From contig CANMZB010000002.1 in NCBI GenBank assembly GCA_947502265.1, positions 1-64,000 on the forward strand: 64,000 nucleotides of DNA, read 5' to 3'. Under the pieces are notes generated by a model. It saw only the letters and a program-made list of their open reading frames with translations. It ran no database searches and was not told where the DNA came from. Source of the stretch: an uncultured Sulfitobacter sp. GTDB lineage: Bacteria > Pseudomonadota > Alphaproteobacteria > Rhodobacterales > Rhodobacteraceae. The translations under genes and the position numbers were made by a program. Shown piece after piece: positions 55,084 to 63,288 of this stretch (the first letter of the stretch is position 1; each line of letters opens with the position of its first letter).

Positions 55084-55581
55084 ATGAAACGTAGAAATGT
55101 GATTTTGGGCAGCGCGGCGATGCTTTCGCTGGGCGCATGCAGTTCAGGTAAATTTGCGCGCTATAATGGCCCGCCGGTTACTGGAATCGTGGTAAACAAG
55201 GGCGAACGCAGGATGTTCCTTGTGAGTCAGGACAAACTGATTGAAACTTATAAGATCCGGCTTGGCTTTGCGCCCGAGGGGCACAAACGCCATGAGGGAG
55301 ACGGTAAAACGCCCGAAGGTCTTTACCGAATCAACCGGCGCAATCCCAACAGCCGGTTCCACCTCTCGCTCGGAATTTCATATCCCAATACGCAGGATGT
55401 GGCCGCGGCGCGGTCGATGGGAAAAAGCCCAGGCGGGGACATCTTTATCCATGGGCAAAGATGGCCAACGCGCAAGGATAAAGACGATTGGACGTGGGGC
55501 TGCATTGCTGTTGAAAACCAGCAGATCGAGCAGATTTACGCGATGGTGCGGGACGGCACCCCGATTTCGATCAACGCTTGA
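55084..55581 (+). CDS. L,D-transpeptidase (YkuD) family lipoprotein
   Basis: A 165-residue exported protein. The lipobox LGAC places the lipidated cysteine at residue 19. The YkuD domain has GIVVNKGERRMFLVSQDKLI, GDGKTPEGLYRINRRNP and the active site IHGQRW followed by WTWGCIAVEN, with the catalytic cysteine at 140. Tryptophan and threonine replace the usual SHG before GC, but histidine and cysteine are kept. It may form or edit 3-3 peptidoglycan crosslinks or attach proteins. An ATG five codons upstream is possible; the AGCAGG site favours this one. Confidence 0.85.
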   Translation: MKRRNVILGSAAMLSLGACSSGKFARYNGPPVTGIVVNKGERRMFLVSQDKLIETYKIRLGFAPEGHKRHEGDGKTPEGLYRINRRNPNSRFHLSLGISYPNTQDVAAARSMGKSPGGDIFIHGQRWPTRKDKDDWTWGCIAVENQQIEQIYAMVRDGTPISINA

Positions 55582-55611
55582 ACAAGATGACGGTGCGCTG
55601 GTCCTGAAGGA

Positions 55612-56121
55612 TCAGCCGCCCATCACCAGCGTCCACCAAATCTTGCCATTCGGTTCCTGAAACCAGGAGAATCCCATATGGCGGGCGTCTGGCGACATGA
55701 GGATCCGGCGGGTATCGGGCTGCGCCATCCACGCACCCAGCGTTTCCAGCTCTGTCTCGTATGTCTCGGAGATCACTTCACCAACAAGCTTCCCGTCAAA
55801 GCCGATGCGGCGCACGCGATCCAGAGGGGACGAAGCGTCGGACCCGAAATGCCATGGCCGGTTCTGCACCTGCATGTCGCGCGAATGTGTCGCCGCCGCC
55901 GCTGTCAGGCGTGATTCGAGCTCAACCGGCGGCAGGCCGGATGAATTGCGCAGTGCGTTGACCGAATCAAGCATCCGGAACTGGATCTCGCTGGTGTCAC
56001 GGGCGCTGATTTTATAGGCACGGGGCAATGGTCGCCCGTCTGGACCAATGGTTGGCGCGGATGGCTGGCAGGCCGCGAGGGCCATGGCGCCTACCATCAG
56101 GACAGTGAAAAGACGGATCAT
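55612..56121 (-). CDS. CAP-domain (SCP/PR1) lipoprotein
   Basis: A 169-residue lipoprotein: the signal MIRLFTVLMVGAMALAAC ends in a lipobox with cysteine 18. The CAP domain includes MLDSVNALRNSSGLPPVEL, THSRDMQ, HFGSDASSPLDRVRRIGF and VGEVISETYE, keeping the family histidine and glutamate positions. The bacterial function of CAP proteins is mostly unknown; some bind lipids or act at the envelope. It is convergent with the first L,D-transpeptidase gene and divergent from the second. Confidence 0.82.
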   Translation of the reverse strand: MIRLFTVLMVGAMALAACQPSAPTIGPDGRPLPRAYKISARDTSEIQFRMLDSVNALRNSSGLPPVELESRLTAAAATHSRDMQVQNRPWHFGSDASSPLDRVRRIGFDGKLVGEVISETYETELETLGAWMAQPDTRRILMSPDARHMGFSWFQEPNGKIWWTLVMGG

Positions 56122-56284
56122 TAAGCTACTCCAAGCCAGAATTTTTTAATCGCAATACATGTTTGACGGCAACAGTACAAATACACATCGGCGTTAATCC
56201 GTGCTCCAACAGGGGTTTGATTTGAAAACGTGTCATTAGAGCCATATAAAGATCACAATGAGTTTATTCATCCGGAGGCATCAA

Positions 56285-56899
56285 ATGTCCAACGAGAACT
56301 TCAAGATTAACAGCCGGCGGGGCTTTCTTGCGGGCGGCGCGGCGATGCTCGCGGCACCCGCCCTTGCGCAAACGACGACATCTACGGTCAACAGCCAGGC
56401 CACCACGGAGGTTGAGCGTGACCTGACCGAAGTCGTGCGGCGCAACATCTCCAGCTTTCGCACGCTGGATTGGCGGCCCTATTTCAACAACACCAGAAAT
56501 GGCGCAATTCTTGTCGATATCGACAGCCGCGCGGTACATTACTGGTCCGAAGACCAGAGCACCTACAAGCTGTACCCGTCCAGTGTTCCGTTGACCGAAG
56601 AGCTGAGCCGCCGCGGGCGTACCGAAGTGATCCGCAAAGTGGAGGGGCCAAGCTGGCGTCCGACACCTTCGATGCTCAAGCGTAATCCCGAGTGGCCCCC
56701 GTTTATCGGTCCGGGCCCGGAAAATCCGATGGGAACACACGCGCTTTATCTTAGCTGGACCTATTACCGTATCCATGGAACCCACGACACGCGCAAAATC
56801 GGGCGGCGTTCGTCGAACGGTTGTATTGGCCTTTATAATGAACATATCGCCCAGCTGTTCGGCATGGCGAATGTGGGCACACAGGTGTTGCTAATTTGA
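56285..56899 (+). CDS. Twin-arginine exported L,D-transpeptidase
   Basis: A 204-residue YkuD-type enzyme. INSRRGFLAGGAAMLAAPAL is a twin-arginine (Tat) signal with cleavage near ALA-Q. The active site is IHGTHDTRKIGRRSSNGCIGLYN in pieces, giving the canonical H...SxGC arrangement with cysteine 180. GGAGG six bases upstream fixes the start. Relatives (ErfK/YbiS-like) crosslink peptidoglycan or tether outer-membrane proteins. It lies next to another L,D-transpeptidase-type gene and a CAP lipoprotein. Confidence 0.88.
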   Translation: MSNENFKINSRRGFLAGGAAMLAAPALAQTTTSTVNSQATTEVERDLTEVVRRNISSFRTLDWRPYFNNTRNGAILVDIDSRAVHYWSEDQSTYKLYPSSVPLTEELSRRGRTEVIRKVEGPSWRPTPSMLKRNPEWPPFIGPGPENPMGTHALYLSWTYYRIHGTHDTRKIGRRSSNGCIGLYNEHIAQLFGMANVGTQVLLI

Positions 56900-57042
56900 C
56901 GACATTCGGGCCTTACTCGTCCGGTTTAAAGGAAATCATGTTCCCTTTAGGCACCATTTGATGTTTAGAAAATATCACGAGGTAAGTCTTGAGCGTGAGT
57001 CATGCTGAGAAACATGGCACACCATTTCCTGGAGGTTATACT

Positions 57043-57225
57043 ATGAAAAAACTCGTTCTCGCCGCTGCTATGACAGTTGCCGCTTCTTCCGCATTCGCTG
57101 GCTCGCTGGCGGATCCGATCATCGAAGCACCGGTTATCGTCGAAGAAGCAACAAGCTCTTCCGCCGGTATCCTGGTTCCCCTGATGCTGCTCGTTCTCGT
57201 TGCAGCAGCTGTGGCATCCGACTAA
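57043..57225 (+). CDS. Small exported membrane protein of unknown function
   Basis: A 60-residue protein. A signal peptide MKKLVLAAAMTVAASSAFA (cleavage before GSLADP) is followed by an acidic segment (IIEAPVIVEEATSS) and one C-terminal hydrophobic helix (AGILVPLMLLVLVAAAVAS). TGGAGG precedes the start with good spacing, and a strong terminator follows 24 bases after the stop, so it appears to be a single-gene unit. Similar small proteins occur next to ferrochelatase in other Roseobacters as far as I recall. I do not know its function. Confidence 0.8.
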   Translation: MKKLVLAAAMTVAASSAFAGSLADPIIEAPVIVEEATSSSAGILVPLMLLVLVAAAVASD

Positions 57226-57248
57226 TTTTCAGTCTTAGACTGGAAAAG

Positions 57249-57277
57249 AAAAGGCGGCGCAATGCGTCGCCTTTTTT
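57249..57277 (+). terminator. Rho-independent terminator after the small exported protein gene
   Basis: AAGGCGGCGC (57251-57260) pairs with GCGTCGCCTT (57264-57273) with one wobble and a three-base loop, flanked by an A run and TTTTTT. It lies before the convergent hemH stop. Confidence 0.85.
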
Positions 57278-57306
57278 GTGTCCGGCTGACGGATTTGGCA
57301 AATTCC

Positions 57307-58365
57307 TCAGATCCAGCCCATCAGATTTTCCCTGATCACGTTACTCAGCGCTTCAATGTGAGCGTCATCATCGTTGAGGCATGGAATATAGGTGAATTTT
57401 TCGCCGCCTGCATGTTCAAAGCTTTCGAAAATCTCTTCGTTGATCTCTTCGAGCGTTTCAATGCAGTCTGCCGAGAAGGCAGGCGCACAAACGGCGATAT
57501 TCTTTTTGCCCTGCTGGGCTAAGCGTGCGACCTCTTCCACCGTATAGGGCTGGAGCCATTCTTCGGGGCCGAATTTCGACTGGAAGGTTGTTTTGATCTC
57601 GGTGTCGTCCCAGCCAAGGCGCTCTTTGAGAAGCCGTGTCGTTTTCTGACATTGGCAGTGGTAGGGATCGCCTTCCATCAGATAGCGCTTCGGCACACCG
57701 TGATAAGAACAGACCAGAATATCGGGCCGCGTTTCCAGCTCTGCGTATTTCGTCTCGATGGATTTTGCCAGCGCGTCAATGTAATCGGGCCGGTCGAAAT
57801 AGGGGGAAACGGTGCGGGCGGACGGTTGCCATTTTTCCTGACCCAGCGCTTCAAAAAACTTGTCACAGGCGGTGGCAGAGGTGGCACCCGCGTATTGCGG
57901 ATAAAGCGGAAAAAACAGGATCTTCTGGCAACCCGCTTTCACCATACGCTCTACACGGCTTTGGGTGGAGGGATTGCCGTAGCGCATACAGAAATCCACC
58001 ATGACGCTATCGCCATATGTTTTTTCCATCTCGGCGGCGATCTTGGCGGTTTGCGCCTTGGTGATCGTCATCAGAGGGCTTTCGCCGTCTTTTTCGTTCC
58101 AGATGGACTTATAGGCGGCACCCGAGGTGAACGGGCGCTTTGTCAGGATCACGAGCTGCAAAAGTGGCTGCCAGAGCCATGGGCTGTAATCTATCACGCG
58201 ACGGTCTGATAGAAACTCGCCGAGATACCGGCGCATGGACCAGTAATCATAGTTGTCGGGTGTGCCCAGATTGGCCACCAAAACACCGATCTTGGGTTGG
58301 GGAAACTTTGGGTGATCGGGGGCGGAATGGATCGGGCGCGTATCTGTCATCGGATTTTCCTGCAT
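57307..58365 (-). CDS. hemH: Ferrochelatase
   Basis: A 352-residue HemH inserting iron into protoporphyrin IX. Motifs: GVLVANLGTPDNYDY near residue 28, FPLYPQYAGATSATA near 150 and CSYHGVPKRYL near 220 with the metal-binding histidine; FGPEEWLQPYT and CAPAFSADCIETLEEI near the C-terminus with the conserved glutamate. Several cysteines occur late (YHCQCQKTT, CAPAFSADC, IPCLND), so a 2Fe-2S cluster is conceivable, as in some alphaproteobacterial ferrochelatases, though not proven. MTDTRP five codons downstream is an alternative start. Confidence 0.94.
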   Translation of the reverse strand: MQENPMTDTRPIHSAPDHPKFPQPKIGVLVANLGTPDNYDYWSMRRYLGEFLSDRRVIDYSPWLWQPLLQLVILTKRPFTSGAAYKSIWNEKDGESPLMTITKAQTAKIAAEMEKTYGDSVMVDFCMRYGNPSTQSRVERMVKAGCQKILFFPLYPQYAGATSATACDKFFEALGQEKWQPSARTVSPYFDRPDYIDALAKSIETKYAELETRPDILVCSYHGVPKRYLMEGDPYHCQCQKTTRLLKERLGWDDTEIKTTFQSKFGPEEWLQPYTVEEVARLAQQGKKNIAVCAPAFSADCIETLEEINEEIFESFEHAGGEKFTYIPCLNDDDAHIEALSNVIRENLMGWI

Positions 58366-58401
58366 AGGCTTCGCTGAGACTTAGATGAATTTTGTAGGGG
58401 G

Positions 58402-59202
58402 TCAATCGCGCAGGGGGCGTTCTGCGGTCGATAGGGCGTCTGCAAGACGTTGTGACGCAGAGCCGGGGCGCAGCGGCTTGGGTTGGGATGCGTCCGGTGC
58501 CCAACCGGTCAAGACCTGAAGCTCGAAGCTGGCGTTGATTCTGTCACCCTCGGCGGCAAAGTGTTGCGCATAAAGGTTTTGTGCCTGCGTAAAGATGGCG
58601 CGCTGCGACGGGCGACGCAGGCGGGCATCCAGCGCGTTCGTCTCGCCCATGGCACGCAAATCGTGCATCAGATGCCAGATGTCGCGATATTTGGCTGTCA
58701 GTGTCGCGGTATCGGCCACCGGCAGCGCAAACCCGCCCCGTTGGAGAAGACCGCCAAGTTCGCGCAGTTCAGGCATCGGGGCGATGCGCGGGGACAACCC
58801 GCCGGTCACGGCAATCTCTGCCTCGCCAAGGCACCGGCGCATTTCCTGAAGCGTGTCACCCCCAAGGCTTACTGCGATAAAAAGCCCGTCAGGTTTCAGC
58901 GCGCGGCGGCATTGGATCAACTGGCCCACCGGATCATTGGCCCAATGCAGGCCCAGTATGTGCAACACCAGATCGTGCGCCTGCGGCACCAGATCAAGCG
59001 TGTCAGTGTCTCCAACCACCGTCGCATCCGGATAAAGCTCCTGCCAGAACGGGGCAAATCCGGTCACGATTGCGGGGTTTGTAAACGACTTGTTAACCAT
59101 ATCCAGACGATCCTGAGCTTCGTCCGCTGCGGCGCGGTGCAGGAACATCCCGTCCACTGTCGCGCGGGCGCGATGACGGTCAAGGGCAATGCGATCTGTC
59201 AT
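58402..59202 (-). CDS. SAM-dependent methyltransferase, NDUFAF5/BioC-like
   Basis: A 266-residue class I methyltransferase. The protein starts MTDRIALDRHRARA and has LVLHILGLHWANDPVGQLIQ, CRRALKPDGLFIAVSLGGDT and LRDLRAMGE-type late motifs, the pattern of the BioC/NDUFAF5 relatives found divergent from comF in alphaproteobacteria. The SAM-binding GxGxG is weak here (TGFAPFWQELYPDATVVGD replaces it), so activity is uncertain. An ATG four codons earlier is possible. Target unknown. Confidence 0.78.
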   Translation of the reverse strand: MTDRIALDRHRARATVDGMFLHRAAADEAQDRLDMVNKSFTNPAIVTGFAPFWQELYPDATVVGDTDTLDLVPQAHDLVLHILGLHWANDPVGQLIQCRRALKPDGLFIAVSLGGDTLQEMRRCLGEAEIAVTGGLSPRIAPMPELRELGGLLQRGGFALPVADTATLTAKYRDIWHLMHDLRAMGETNALDARLRRPSQRAIFTQAQNLYAQHFAAEGDRINASFELQVLTGWAPDASQPKPLRPGSASQRLADALSTAERPLRD

Positions 59203-59232
59203 GGGTATAGTCATGAGGAGGTACATAGAGCG

Positions 59233-59961
59233 GTGCATGCCGGACTTCAAACAGCGGTTTCGCTGATCTACCCGCCGCGTTGCATTATGTGCGGCGGGCT
59301 GGTCGAGAGCGACTTTGGTCTTTGCGGCCCTTGTTGGCGCGACACGATGTTTTTGGGCGGCGTAATCTGTGACAGTTGCGGCGTGCCTTTGCCGCCGGGG
59401 GGGCAGGGGTACACGCATCTGTGCGATGGCTGTCTGACAGCGCCGCGTCCTTGGCGGCAGGGGCGGTCGGCGATTTTGTACAAAGACAAAGGGCGCAAGC
59501 TGGTGCTCTCGCTCAAACATGGCGACCGGCAGGAAATTGCGCGGCCTGCAGGGTTGTGGATGGCGAATGCGATGCGGGGGTTGCTTGAGCCGCGCACAGT
59601 AGTCGTACCTGTGCCGCTACATTGGACACGATTGCTGAAGCGCAGGTACAATCAATCCGCTTTGCTGGCCAAATGTGTCTCTAAACAGCTTGATCTGGAC
59701 TATTGCCCCGATGCTCTGCTGAGGTATCGACGAACTGTGTCGCTTGACGGGATGAACCACGGCCAACGGTTCGATACGCTGAAGGGGACAATCAAAGTCC
59801 ATCCCAAACGGCAGCACTGGATCGCCGGTCGTCCTGTCTTGTTGGTGGATGATGTTCTCACGTCGGGTGCGACCCTAAGCGCCGCAACGCGCGCCTGTCT
59901 GGATGCGGGATCGGGGACGGTACGTGTCGTTACACTGGCAAGAGCGGTCAAAGACGCTTAA
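59233..59961 (+). CDS. comF: ComF family phosphoribosyltransferase-like protein
   Basis: A 242-residue ComF. The N-terminal zinc-like cysteines are PPRCIMCGGLVESDFGLCGPC, then CDSCGVP and LCDGCLTAP. The C-terminal PRTase signature is VLLVDDVLTSGATLSAATRA near residue 200. ComF is linked to DNA uptake; in non-competent species its role is unclear. The GTG start is 11 bases from GAGGAGG. It begins a rightward run with a glutaredoxin, a nitrilase-like enzyme and a MarR regulator. Confidence 0.88.
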   Translation: MHAGLQTAVSLIYPPRCIMCGGLVESDFGLCGPCWRDTMFLGGVICDSCGVPLPPGGQGYTHLCDGCLTAPRPWRQGRSAILYKDKGRKLVLSLKHGDRQEIARPAGLWMANAMRGLLEPRTVVVPVPLHWTRLLKRRYNQSALLAKCVSKQLDLDYCPDALLRYRRTVSLDGMNHGQRFDTLKGTIKVHPKRQHWIAGRPVLLVDDVLTSGATLSAATRACLDAGSGTVRVVTLARAVKDA

Positions 59962-59995
59962 ATCCTTATCAGCACCCGTTGAAAGGATACCCGCG

Positions 59996-60253
59996 ATGCA
60001 AACTGTCGAAATCTACACCTCCCCGCTCTGCGGTTTTTGCCATGCGGCCAAGCGCCTGCTGAACCAGAAGGGCGTGGGGTTTTCCGAAGTGGACGTCGCG
60101 GCCAACCCGGCGCGCAAGCCCGAGATGGTCAAGCGGGCAAACGGCAAGCGTACCGTGCCGCAAATCTTTATCGGAGAAACCCATGTCGGGGGCTGCGATG
60201 AGCTTTTTGCGCTGGAACGCGCGGGCAAGCTCGACGCGCTTTTGGCTGCGTGA
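59996..60253 (+). CDS. grxC: Glutaredoxin (GrxC type)
   Basis: An 85-residue dithiol glutaredoxin with active site CGFC at residues 12-15 (YTSPLCGFCHAAKRLL), the TVPQIFIGETHVGGCDEL glutathione-binding loop and normal length. It reduces protein disulfides and glutathionylated proteins. A GAAAGGA site precedes the ATG. Its stop overlaps the next start by one base (TGATG). Confidence 0.95.
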   Translation: MQTVEIYTSPLCGFCHAAKRLLNQKGVGFSEVDVAANPARKPEMVKRANGKRTVPQIFIGETHVGGCDELFALERAGKLDALLAA

Positions 60254-61083
60254 TGAAATCCGCGCTTTTGCAATTGAACGTCAGCGATGATCCGGACGCC
60301 AATCTGGAAACAACACTGTCGTTGCTGGCCCAAGCGGCAGCGCAGGGCGCGGAATTTATCCTCACGCCGGAGGTCACGAACTGTATCTCTACCAGCCGCG
60401 ATCATCAGAACCGCGTTTTGCAGCATGAAGGCGCGGACCGCACCCTTGCAAGCCTTCGCGCGGCGGCGGCGGACCATGGCATCTGGCTATTGATCGGCTC
60501 GCTTGCGGTTAAGACGGCGGACGCGGACGGACGGTTTGCGAACCGGTCGTTCCTGATTGATCCATCGGGCGAAGTGGTCGCGCGATATGATAAAATCCAC
60601 ATGTTCGACGTACAGGTAAGCGAAACCGAAACGTACCGCGAATCGGCGGGGTATCGACCGGGGTCAAAGGCGGTTTTGGCGCAGACACCCTTCGGCAATA
60701 TCGGGATGACGATCTGCTATGATGTCCGGTTTCCCGTTCTTTATCAAGCGCTTGCCGATGCGGGTGCGAAAATTCTAACGGTGCCGTCCGCGTTTTCTCC
60801 GGTTACCGGTGCCGTGCATTGGCATGCCTTGCTGCGCGCGCGTGCGATCGAGACGGGGTGTTTCGTTATCGCGCCCGCGCAAACCGGCACCCATGCCAGT
60901 GCCGCGCACAGGACGCGCGACACCTACGGCCACTCTCTTGTGGTGTCCCCTTGGGGCGAGGTCATTCTGGATGCCGGAAACAATCCGGGCGTGTATGTAT
61001 TTGATCTTGATCTGTTACAAACCAGCGCAGCCCGCGCTAAGGTGCCAAGCATGAGCCACAAACGCGCTTTTTCGGGACCGTGA
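60253..61083 (+). CDS. Carbon-nitrogen hydrolase (nitrilase superfamily)
   Basis: A 276-residue nitrilase-fold amidase. The catalytic glutamate is in FILTPEVTNC near residue 40, the lysine in YDKIHMFDV near 113, and the nucleophilic cysteine in MTICYDVRFP near 156. This is the Nit1/Nit2-like branch, probably a deaminated-glutathione or omega-amidase, by similarity of the motifs. Location directly after a glutaredoxin gene fits a role in glutathione repair, but that is inference. Confidence 0.85.
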   Translation: MKSALLQLNVSDDPDANLETTLSLLAQAAAQGAEFILTPEVTNCISTSRDHQNRVLQHEGADRTLASLRAAAADHGIWLLIGSLAVKTADADGRFANRSFLIDPSGEVVARYDKIHMFDVQVSETETYRESAGYRPGSKAVLAQTPFGNIGMTICYDVRFPVLYQALADAGAKILTVPSAFSPVTGAVHWHALLRARAIETGCFVIAPAQTGTHASAAHRTRDTYGHSLVVSPWGEVILDAGNNPGVYVFDLDLLQTSAARAKVPSMSHKRAFSGP

Positions 61084-61517
61084 TGAACGAAGACTCTAAC
61101 ACTCTTGCAATTCTGCTGTTCGGCGAGATTTTCGGCATGGACCAGATATTGCGCAACCGGCTGGGCAAGGTATTGCCCAAGGGGATGGAGATTTCGCATT
61201 TTTCGGTGCTGAACCATCTGGCGTGGCGGGGCGTTGAACGCTCGCCCGCGCAACTGGCCGAGACGTTTCATGTGACGCGCGGTGCCATGACCAACACATT
61301 GGCCAAGCTGGGGTGGGCCGGATACATTCACATCCGCCCCGATTGGGACGATGCGCGCCGCAAGATGGTCACGATCAGCCCGGCCGGACGGCAGGCGTGC
61401 AAGGCCGCGCTGAGCCAGATCACCCCGATGATCACGCAAGTGGTCGAGGAGTTGGGCGACGACAAGGTTCGCGCGGCGCTGCCGATCATACGCGAGCTGC
61501 GGCGGCAGATGAGCTGA
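61083..61517 (+). CDS. MarR-family transcriptional regulator
   Basis: A 144-residue winged-helix protein. The recognition helix region is RSPAQLAETFHVTRGAMTNTLAKL (residues about 57-80, in pieces), the wing DWDDARRKMVTISPAGRQA follows, and the C-terminal helix VVEELGDDKVRAALPIIREL forms the dimer. It overlaps the nitrilase gene by one base, so it is the last gene of the comF run. The ligand and targets are not known. Confidence 0.9.
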   Translation: MNEDSNTLAILLFGEIFGMDQILRNRLGKVLPKGMEISHFSVLNHLAWRGVERSPAQLAETFHVTRGAMTNTLAKLGWAGYIHIRPDWDDARRKMVTISPAGRQACKAALSQITPMITQVVEELGDDKVRAALPIIRELRRQMS

Positions 61518-61519
61518 TC

Positions 61520-62266
61520 CTATTCGGGTTTCAGGCTGGCAGTGACGTAATTCACGCTGAGATCACGGGCGGAAATGTGCCATTTCCAGGTGATCGGGTT
61601 AAAGACAAAGCCCTTGCGGTCCACCGGCTTCAGCCCCGCATCGCCGAGCAGTGAAAACAATTCGTCCGGCGTGATGAATTTCGACCAGTCATGCGTGCCT
61701 TTGGGTAGCCAACGCATCAGATGCTCTGCACCGACAATCGCCACCATAAAGCTTTTGGGGTTTCTGTTGAGCGTCGAGCAGATGTGCAGCCCGCCGGGTT
61801 TCAGCAGCTTGCGGCAGGCGGTCAGGTAGTCGATGGGCGAGGCGACGTGTTCGACCACTTCCATGTTCAGCACCACGTCGAATTGCTCTGCAGCGTCGGC
61901 CAGATCCTCGGCGGCAGTGTGGCGGTAATCAATGTTCAGTCCGGATTGTTCGGCGTGAACCATGGCCACGGGGATGTTGCCCGCCGCCGCATCCGCACCG
62001 ACGACTTCGGCCCCCAGCCTTGCCATAGGTTCCGACAACAGGCCGCCGCCACAGCCGATGTCGAGAATACGCAGGCCTTTGAAGGGCGCGGGTGCTGTCA
62101 GATCGCGATCAAACTCGCCGGCAATCTGGGTGGTGATATAATCCAGACGGCAGGGATTAAGCATGTGCAGTGGCTTAAACTTGCCGTTCGGATCCCACCA
62201 TTCTGCCGCCATTGCTTCGAATTTTGCGATCTCTGACGGGTCAACTGTGGTCTGATGCGCTTGCAT
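61520..62266 (-). CDS. ubiG: Ubiquinone biosynthesis O-methyltransferase UbiG
   Basis: A 248-residue SAM methyltransferase. It starts [20 protein letters not shown], with [20 protein letters not shown] and the SAM motif [20 protein letters not shown] near residue 68, then [14 protein letters not shown] and the C-terminal [20 protein letters not shown]. UbiG acts at two O-methylation steps of ubiquinone synthesis on the inner membrane. It is convergent with marR, separated by two bases, and divergent from the peptidase gene. Confidence 0.95.
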   Translation of the reverse strand: MQAHQTTVDPSEIAKFEAMAAEWWDPNGKFKPLHMLNPCRLDYITTQIAGEFDRDLTAPAPFKGLRILDIGCGGGLLSEPMARLGAEVVGADAAAGNIPVAMVHAEQSGLNIDYRHTAAEDLADAAEQFDVVLNMEVVEHVASPIDYLTACRKLLKPGGLHICSTLNRNPKSFMVAIVGAEHLMRWLPKGTHDWSKFITPDELFSLLGDAGLKPVDRKGFVFNPITWKWHISARDLSVNYVTASLKPE

Positions 62267-62316
62267 TCTGCGGCTCCAATGGTCAATGTCGGCTTTCGTA
62301 ATACTATAGGCCCATC

Positions 62317-63288
62317 ATGGATAAAATCCCAGATCAACCGCGTGCCGTGCAGTATCTGCACCCGTCCGTCGATCCCTTTGACCGGCGGATGCTGCCGGTT
62401 GGGCAGGGCCACGAGATTTATGTCGAGCAATGCGGCAATCCGGACGGTATTCCCGTTGTTGTTCTGCATGGCGGTCCCGGTGGCGGGTGCAGCCCCTCGA
62501 TGCGGCGCTTTTTTGATCCCGACAAATACCGCGTGATCCTGTTCGATCAGCGCGGCTGTGGCCGGTCGCAGCCCCACGCATCGGTAGAGAACAACACGAC
62601 ATGGCATCTGGTTGCGGACATCGAGCTGATTCGCGAGACGCTGGGCATCGGGCAATGGGTGGTTTTTGGCGGCAGCTGGGGGGCGACGCTGGCGCTTATC
62701 TATGCCCAGACGCATCCGGAGGCCGTGCGGGGTTTGGTGCTGCGCGGTGTGTTCCTGATGACCCAAATCGAGCTGGACTGGTTCTATGGCGGGGGCGCGG
62801 GCAGGTTCTGGCCGGAAGTCTGGGAGAAGTTTGTCGCGTTGGTGCCGGTGGAAGAGCGCGACGATTATATCGCGGCTTATCACCGGCGGCTTTTCTCTGA
62901 CGATATATCATTGCAGACGCGGTATGCGCACGCGTGGGCGGGATGGGAAAATGCGCTGGCGTCGATCCAGTCGACGGGTCACATGTCGCAAGGACCGGCA
63001 GAATACGCGCGCGCCTTTGCGCGGCTTGAGAATCACTATTTCACCAATGCCGGATTTCTGGAATACGATGGCCAGATCCTCGCGCAGATGGATCGGATCG
63101 CACATATTCCGGGCGTTATTGTGCAGGGGCGGTATGATCTGATTTGCCCGCCTGCCAGCGCCTATGCAATTGCCAAAGCGTGGCCAAAAGCCGAGCTGAA
63201 GATGGTGCGCAACGCAGGGCATGCGTTGTCAGAGCCGGGGATCAGCGCCGAGTTGGTGCGCGTCATGGACAGGATTGCAGCCCAATGA
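62317..63288 (+). CDS. pip: Proline iminopeptidase
   Basis: A 323-residue alpha/beta-hydrolase that releases N-terminal proline. The oxyanion stretch VLHGGPGGGCSPSMRRFFDP (residues about 49-68) and DQRGCGRSQPH are family hallmarks, the nucleophile is in VFGGSWGATLALIYAQ near 113, and the catalytic aspartate and histidine occur in GRYDLICPP and AGHALSEP. No signal peptide, so cytoplasmic. It overlaps the next gene (ATGA). Confidence 0.93.
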   Translation: MDKIPDQPRAVQYLHPSVDPFDRRMLPVGQGHEIYVEQCGNPDGIPVVVLHGGPGGGCSPSMRRFFDPDKYRVILFDQRGCGRSQPHASVENNTTWHLVADIELIRETLGIGQWVVFGGSWGATLALIYAQTHPEAVRGLVLRGVFLMTQIELDWFYGGGAGRFWPEVWEKFVALVPVEERDDYIAAYHRRLFSDDISLQTRYAHAWAGWENALASIQSTGHMSQGPAEYARAFARLENHYFTNAGFLEYDGQILAQMDRIAHIPGVIVQGRYDLICPPASAYAIAKAWPKAELKMVRNAGHALSEPGISAELVRVMDRIAAQ

